Assembly: GCA_009699245.1 (NCBI GenBank)
Contig: WLOQ01000001.1
Location: 1 to 64,000 of the forward strand
From: Actinomycetota bacterium
GTDB taxonomy: Bacteria > Actinomycetota > Thermoleophilia > Solirubrobacterales > Solirubrobacteraceae
DNA length: 64,000 nt
Reading direction: 5' to 3'
Of the stretch, positions 59,456-64,000 are shown piece after piece. Made by a program: the position numbers and the translations under genes. Under the pieces are notes generated by a model that was given only the letters and a program-made list of their open reading frames with translations, was not told where the DNA came from and ran no database searches. Every line of letters begins with the position of its first letter. Positions within the stretch are counted from its first letter, which is position 1.

Positions 59456-61060
59456 GTGAACAAGTTCGAGCGCACCAAGGCGGACAAGGACGGCCTCGAC
59501 GTCTGGCCCGCCCTCCTGAAGGCAGCCGAGGAGGGGTGGGACACCCTCGACGACGCCGACATCATGCGCCTGAAGTGGTACGGCCTCTACGCGCACAACA
59601 CGAAGGACGGCCACTTCATGCTGCGCGTGAAGGTGACCAACGGGATCCTCACCAATGACCAGGCGCGCGCGCTCGCCGCGATGGCCCAGGAGCTCGGCCG
59701 GGACTTCATCGACTGCACGACGCGCCAGTGCGTCCAGGTCCATTGGGTCAAGCTTGCCGACGTTCCCGAGCTGTTCGAGCGCCTCGCCGCGGTCGGCCTG
59801 ACGACCTCGGGCGCCTGCGGGGACATCACGCGCAACATCGTCGGCTCGACGCTCGCGGGCCTCGACGCCGACGAGCTCGTCGACGGAGCTGCGACCGCCG
59901 AGGCGATCCACGAGTACTTCCTCGACAACCACCTGTACTCGAACCTTCCGCGCAAGTTCAAGATCTCGATCGCCGGGTCCCCCCGGGGCGCGGCGCGCGG
60001 GTACATCAACTGCCTCTCGCTCTTCGGGGCGATCCACGAGGACGGCACCCGCGGGTACAACATCCATGTCGGCGGGGGACTCTCCTCCGCGCCGCGCTTT
60101 GCTCGCGACATCGATCTCTTCGTCTCCCCCGAGGAGACCGCCGAGGTCGTGGCCGCGATCACCGGGATCTACCGCGACAGCGAGGAGAACCGCAAGCAGC
60201 GCGGCAAGGCCCGCATCAAATTCCTCGTCGACCGCCTCGGCACCGACGGGCTGCGCGCGCAGGTCGTCGAGCAGCTCGGCTGGGACCCGCGCCGTGCGGC
60301 GCAGAACATGCCGACGCCCGACCAGGGCGACCACGTCGGCATCACCGAGCAGCGGGACGGGAACGTCGCCGTCGGGCTCTGTGTCCCGGTGGGCCGCATG
60401 AGCGGCGCGCAGTTCGGCGAGCTCGCCGAGCTCGCGGCGCGCTACGGCAACGGCGAGGTGCGCCTGACCCACCAGCAGAACGCGCTGATTCCGCACGTCC
60501 TCAAGGCGAACCTCGATGCGCTCCTCGCCGAGCCCCTCGTCCAGCAGTTCACCCCTGAGCCGCAGCTGTTCGCGCGTGCCATGCAGTCGTGCACGGGCAA
60601 GGAGTTCTGCGGCCTTGCGAAGGTGCACACGAAGGAGCGCGCGCGTGAGATCGCGCAGTTCCTCGACAGCGAGGTCTCACCGAACGGGCACGGCGCCGAT
60701 CTGCGGATCCACTTCGCCGGGTGCTCGTCCTCGTGCGCACAGCAGCAGATCGCCGACATCGGCATCGAGGGCGTGCTCAAGAAGGTCGACGGCGAGTTCA
60801 TCGAAGCGATGGACATCCGCATCGGTGGACGCCTGCACCCCGAGCCGCACTTCGGCGACGTCGTCGTGCGCAAGATCCCGCACTGGGACCTCAACGCGAC
60901 GCTCGTGCGGATCTTCGATCTCTATGAGGAGCGCCACACGGCCGGCGAGACCTTCCGCGACTTCACGCTGCGCACCGAGCCCGCGTGGTGGACCGAGCAG
61001 CTCGCCCCCGTGGGCGCCGCCGAGGGCATCGATGATGACGCCGAGAGCGACGAGGACTGA
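59456..61060 (+). CDS. sir: Ferredoxin-type sulfite (or nitrite) reductase
   Basis: 534 residues. Siroheme/4Fe-4S reductase: cluster cysteines C379-x5-C385 (SCTGKEFCGLAK) and C423-x3-C427 (GCSSSCAQQQ), plus two ferrodoxin-like half repeats (TRQCVQVHW and RLTHQQNALIPH). With cysH, cysD and cysN downstream it is best read as assimilatory sulfite reductase. Its acidic tail ends DDDAESDED. GTG 59456. Confidence 0.93.
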   Translation: MNKFERTKADKDGLDVWPALLKAAEEGWDTLDDADIMRLKWYGLYAHNTKDGHFMLRVKVTNGILTNDQARALAAMAQELGRDFIDCTTRQCVQVHWVKLADVPELFERLAAVGLTTSGACGDITRNIVGSTLAGLDADELVDGAATAEAIHEYFLDNHLYSNLPRKFKISIAGSPRGAARGYINCLSLFGAIHEDGTRGYNIHVGGGLSSAPRFARDIDLFVSPEETAEVVAAITGIYRDSEENRKQRGKARIKFLVDRLGTDGLRAQVVEQLGWDPRRAAQNMPTPDQGDHVGITEQRDGNVAVGLCVPVGRMSGAQFGELAELAARYGNGEVRLTHQQNALIPHVLKANLDALLAEPLVQQFTPEPQLFARAMQSCTGKEFCGLAKVHTKERAREIAQFLDSEVSPNGHGADLRIHFAGCSSSCAQQQIADIGIEGVLKKVDGEFIEAMDIRIGGRLHPEPHFGDVVVRKIPHWDLNATLVRIFDLYEERHTAGETFRDFTLRTEPAWWTEQLAPVGAAEGIDDDAESDED

Positions 61061-61064
61061 TCGC

Positions 61065-61736
61065 GTGACCGCGGCCGCCCTCGACCCGCAGAACCCGCCG
61101 GACCTCGAGGCACTCAGCGCTGAGGAGGTCATCGCCTGGGCGCATGAGCACTTCGGCGATCAGGTCGCCCTCGCCTGCTCGTTCCAGCAGGAGGAGAGCG
61201 TGCTCGTCGACATCCTCGTGCGCGACCGCCCGGACGCACGCGCCTTCGCGCTCGACACGGGGCTCCTCTTCGCGGAGACCTACGCGACGTGGAAGACCTT
61301 CGAGGATCGCTTCGGCATCGCCGTCGAGACGGCCGTCGGACCGACTCTCGAGGAGCAGGCTGCGGCGCATGGCGACGAATTGTGGAAGCGCGACCCGGGC
61401 GCCTGCTGCGGCCTGCGCAAGGTCGAGCCGCTCCAGCGCACCCTCTCCGGTCTGGACGCCTGGATCACCGGCGTGCGCCGCGACCAGGCGCCGACCCGTG
61501 CCGGCGCGCGCAAGTTCGAGTGGGACGAGCGCAACGGCCTCTGGAAGTTCAACCCGCTGGCGGACTGGTCGGAGCAGGACGTCTGGGCGCGCATCAACGA
61601 GCGCGACCTGCCCTATCACCCGCTCCATGATCAGGGCTACTCCTCGATCGGCTGCATCCCCTGCACCCAGCCGGGCGCGGGCCGCGAGGGCCGCTGGCAG
61701 GGCAACGACAAGACCGAGTGCGGGCTCCACGGCTGA
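61065..61736 (+). CDS. cysH: Adenylyl-sulfate (APS) reductase
   Basis: 223 residues. Reduces APS to sulfite. The Cys pairs C114-C115 (GACCGLRK) and C197-C200 (GCIPC) bind a 4Fe-4S cluster, marking the APS-specific type, and Cys219 in ECGLH is the catalytic thiol. GTG 61065 lies 4 bases after the sir stop. Confidence 0.95.
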   Translation: MTAAALDPQNPPDLEALSAEEVIAWAHEHFGDQVALACSFQQEESVLVDILVRDRPDARAFALDTGLLFAETYATWKTFEDRFGIAVETAVGPTLEEQAAAHGDELWKRDPGACCGLRKVEPLQRTLSGLDAWITGVRRDQAPTRAGARKFEWDERNGLWKFNPLADWSEQDVWARINERDLPYHPLHDQGYSSIGCIPCTQPGAGREGRWQGNDKTECGLHG

Positions 61737-61737
61737 T

Positions 61738-62643
61738 ATGGACATCGACCTCCTCATCGTCGCCTTCGGCCTCGGCGTCGGGATCCTCGTCGGGACGACC
61801 GGCATGGGCGGCGGCTCGATCATGACGCCGCTGCTGATCCTCGTGGTCGGCACTGCCCCGGCGGCTGCGATCGGCACCGACCTCGCCTACGCCGCCGTCA
61901 CCAAGACGGTCGGTGGATGGCGCCATCTGCGCGCCAAGACGGTCGACATCCGGCTCTGCATCTGGCTCGGCTTCGGCTCCGTCCCGGGCGCGGTCGTCGG
62001 CGTCTGGCTCCTGCACGTCCTCCAGCGCCGCCTCGGCGCGAACTTCGATGACGTCATCATCTACGCGCTCGCGGGCGCACTGCTCCTCACCGCCGCCGCG
62101 GTGCTGGCGCGCGCGCTCTTCATCCCCGAGCATCTGCGCGTCGAGCGCGAGTCGTCGGACCTCCACCTGACCAGCACGCGGGCGGGCACCGTCGCCTTCG
62201 GCTTCGTCGTCGGCGTGGTGCTCGGCACGACGTCCGCGGGCAGCGGCGCGCTGATCGCGCTGGGGCTGATCCTCTTCTACAAGCTCAGCCCGCGCCGCGT
62301 CGTCGGGACGGACGTCGCCCACGCGGCCATCCTTCTCTGGGTGGCGAGCATCGGGCACATGATCACCGGCAACGTCGACTACGGCCTCGCCGGCAACATC
62401 CTCATCGGGTCGATTCCCGGTGTGTGGATCGGCGCGCATCTTGCCACGCGGCTCCCCACCCAGGGGCTGCGCCCGCTGCTCGGCGTCGTGCTCCTCGCCG
62501 CCGGCCTCGGGCTGCTGACGAAGGCCGGCGTCGCCATCCCGCCGGTAGCGATCGTCGGCGCACCGGCAGCCGCCGGCCTCGCCGCATTCATCGTCCATCG
62601 CCTGCGCCCCGTCCCGGTGATCCAACCGGAGCCCGTGGCATGA
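61738..62643 (+). CDS. TauE/SafE family sulfite/sulfate transporter
   Basis: 301 residues, about eight helices. The two halves share the motif around GTTGMGGGSIMTPLL and GTTSAGSGALIAL. TauE/SafE proteins carry sulfonates, sulfite or sulfate; in this operon it likely imports sulfate or exports sulfite. ATG 61738 directly follows the cysH stop; its end overlaps cysD by 4. Confidence 0.9.
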   Translation: MDIDLLIVAFGLGVGILVGTTGMGGGSIMTPLLILVVGTAPAAAIGTDLAYAAVTKTVGGWRHLRAKTVDIRLCIWLGFGSVPGAVVGVWLLHVLQRRLGANFDDVIIYALAGALLLTAAAVLARALFIPEHLRVERESSDLHLTSTRAGTVAFGFVVGVVLGTTSAGSGALIALGLILFYKLSPRRVVGTDVAHAAILLWVASIGHMITGNVDYGLAGNILIGSIPGVWIGAHLATRLPTQGLRPLLGVVLLAAGLGLLTKAGVAIPPVAIVGAPAAAGLAAFIVHRLRPVPVIQPEPVA

Positions 62644-63560
62644 GCGGCGCAGCACTGACCCCCCAGCTCTCGTCGCTCGACGCGCTCGAGAGCGAGGCGA
62701 TCCACATCATGCGCGAGCTCGCGGCCGAGCGCGAGCGGCCCGTGCTGCTCTTCTCCGGCGGCAAGGACTCGATCGTCCTCCTGCGCCTCGCCGAGAAGGC
62801 GTTCCGCCCCGGGCGCTTCCCCTTCCCCGTCATGCACGTCGACACGGGGCACAACTTTCCCGAGGTGACCGCCTACCGCGATCGCCGCGCGGCCGAGCTT
62901 GGTGAGCGGCTGATCGTCGCCTCGGTCCAGGACTCGATCGACGCCGGGCGGATCGCCGACGTGCACGGCCCGCGCTCCTCGCGCAACCAGCTCCAGACGG
63001 TGACGCTGCTCGATGCGATCGCCGAGCACCGCTTCGACGCCTGCATCGGCGGCGCACGTCGCGACGAGGAGCGCTCGCGCGCGAAGGAGCGCATCTTCAG
63101 CCTGCGCGACGACTTCGGCGGCTGGGATCCGCGCTCACAGCGCCCGGAGCTGTGGGACCTCTACAACGCGCGTGTGCGTCCCGGCGAGCATCTGCGCGTC
63201 TTCCCGATCTCGAACTGGACGGAGCTCGACGTCTGGCAGTACGTCGAGCGCGAGGGCCTCGAGCTCCCGTCGATCTACTTCGCCCACGAGCGCTCGGTGT
63301 TCGAGCGCGACGGGATGCTCTACGCCGACGACCCGATCATCGAGCGGCTGCCCGGCGAGGAGCCGTTCACGACGAGCGTGCGCTACCGCACCGTCGGCGA
63401 CATGACCTGCACCGGCGCCGTCCGCTCGACGGCTGCCACCATCACCGACGTCGTCGCCGAGATCGCCTCGTCGCGGATCACCGAGCGCGGCGAGACCCGC
63501 GCCGATGACCGCGCGAGCGAGGCCGCGATGGAAGACCGCAAGCGCGAGGGGTACTTCTAA
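62640..63560 (+). CDS. cysD: Sulfate adenylyltransferase subunit CysD
   Basis: 306 residues. Forms APS from ATP and sulfate with CysN. PP-loop SGGKDS (39-44), [28 protein letters not shown] and the C-terminal RKREGYF. ATG 62640 overlaps TauE/SafE; the stop shares a base with cysN. Confidence 0.96.
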   Translation: MSGAALTPQLSSLDALESEAIHIMRELAAERERPVLLFSGGKDSIVLLRLAEKAFRPGRFPFPVMHVDTGHNFPEVTAYRDRRAAELGERLIVASVQDSIDAGRIADVHGPRSSRNQLQTVTLLDAIAEHRFDACIGGARRDEERSRAKERIFSLRDDFGGWDPRSQRPELWDLYNARVRPGEHLRVFPISNWTELDVWQYVEREGLELPSIYFAHERSVFERDGMLYADDPIIERLPGEEPFTTSVRYRTVGDMTCTGAVRSTAATITDVVAEIASSRITERGETRADDRASEAAMEDRKREGYF

Positions 63561-64000
63561 TGTCCGACCTGCTGCGACTGGCGACGTGCGGGTCGGTGGA
63601 TGACGGCAAGTCCACGCTGCTCGGTCGCCTGCTCCACGACACCCGCCAGATCGCCGACGACCAGCTCGAGCATGTCCGCGACGTCTCCGCACGCCGCGGC
63701 GGCGAGCTCGATCTCGCGCTGCTCACCGACGGCCTGCGCGCCGAGCGCGAACAGGGCATCACGATCGATGTCGCCTACCGCTCATTCGTGACCGAGCGCC
63801 GTCGCTTCATCCTCGCCGACTGCCCGGGCCACGAGCAGTACACGCGGAACATGGTCACCGGCGCCTCCACCGCCGACGCCGCCGTCCTGCTCATCGACGC
63901 CCGCTACGGCGTCGTCAGCCAGACTCGGCGCCACCTCGCGATCGCCGCGCTGCTGCGCGTTCCGCACGTCGTCGTCGCGGTCAACAAGATGGACCTCGTC
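63560..64000 (+). CDS. cysN: Sulfate adenylyltransferase GTPase subunit CysN (partial)
   Basis: First 147 residues, cut by the window end. GTPase motifs: GSVDDGKST (11-19), ADCPGHEQY and NKMD at the edge. It couples GTP hydrolysis to APS formation with CysD. Whether a CysC kinase domain is fused is not visible; an APS-type CysH makes it unnecessary for assimilation. Confidence 0.95.
   Translation, partial: MSDLLRLATCGSVDDGKSTLLGRLLHDTRQIADDQLEHVRDVSARRGGELDLALLTDGLRAEREQGITIDVAYRSFVTERRRFILADCPGHEQYTRNMVTGASTADAAVLLIDARYGVVSQTRRHLAIAALLRVPHVVVAVNKMDLV

Overview
The window is about 72-75% GC by eye, almost fully coding, with short gaps, many 1-8 base gene overlaps and frequent GTG starts. Gene content points to an actinobacterium: HspR-type heat-shock control, PurS/PurQ/PurL, inositol-3-phosphate synthase with a CDP-alcohol phosphatidyltransferase, MmpL, paired acyl-CoA dehydrogenases and APS-type sulfate assimilation. 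A deep-branching class such as Thermoleophilia (Solirubrobacterales) is my best guess, but this is inference from gene content only. I saw no CRISPR array, prophage or insertion sequence. No gap longer than about 150 bases lacks a gene.

Layout. 1-8.7 kb: two secreted beta-propeller genes, each broken by a one-base homopolymer frameshift, flanking tRNA-Val, tRNA-Glu and tRNA-Lys, a small membrane protein, an SDR, a YHYH lipoprotein, an MFS transporter fused to two cyclic-nucleotide-binding domains, and a nucleosidase. 8.7-23.3 kb: de novo purine synthesis on the minus strand in two blocks (purF-recQ-purN-purH and GYD-purD-purE-purB ... purC-purS-purQ-purL). A tandem pair of haem-binding-domain proteins lies between purB and purC. 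purM, purK and purA are not here. 23.3-30.7 kb: the heat-shock block nth, dnaK-grpE-dnaJ-hspR and clpB. 30.8-38.0 kb: a plus-strand inositol-lipid block (polytopic membrane protein, PAP2 protein, CDP-alcohol phosphatidyltransferase, Ino1 with a histone-H1-like tail, a glycosyltransferase-PHP fusion, a UDG-fold protein). 38.0-46.9 kb: quinone oxidoreductase, RlmD-like methyltransferase, argF, DUF2252, SnoaL-like, and thiG-thiS-thiO behind a TPP riboswitch, with thiE divergent. 46.9-52.6 kb: lpd, an E2-like protein, lipB, lipA and small membrane proteins (lipoyl metabolism). 52.7-59.3 kb: two acyl-CoA dehydrogenases, an arsR-DUF2892-mmpL-osmC operon and a SpoIIE phosphatase. 59.4-64 kb: sulfate assimilation sir-cysH-tauE/safE-cysD-cysN (cysN cut by the window end).

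The most striking pattern is regulatory. Sixteen gene starts have a TAnnnT hexamer exactly 6-8 bases before the ATG/GTG/TTG and usually no Shine-Dalgarno sequence, which is the signature of leaderless transcription. The pattern includes clpB, purC, argF, nth, lipB and the E2-like gene, and it decides several starts. clpB and dnaK share a TCTGCTAnGnT core (an extended -10) flanked by inverted repeats, a candidate HspR operator unlike the usual HAIR sequence. thiO seems to start at CTG, 6 bases after a GAGGAG at the 3' edge of the TPP riboswitch.

The metabolic blocks fit together as housekeeping: purines, chaperones, thiamine, lipoate and cysteine. The inositol-lipid block and its two degenerate-enzyme genes (glycosyltransferase-PHP fusion and UDG-fold protein) are the best candidates for undescribed biology.
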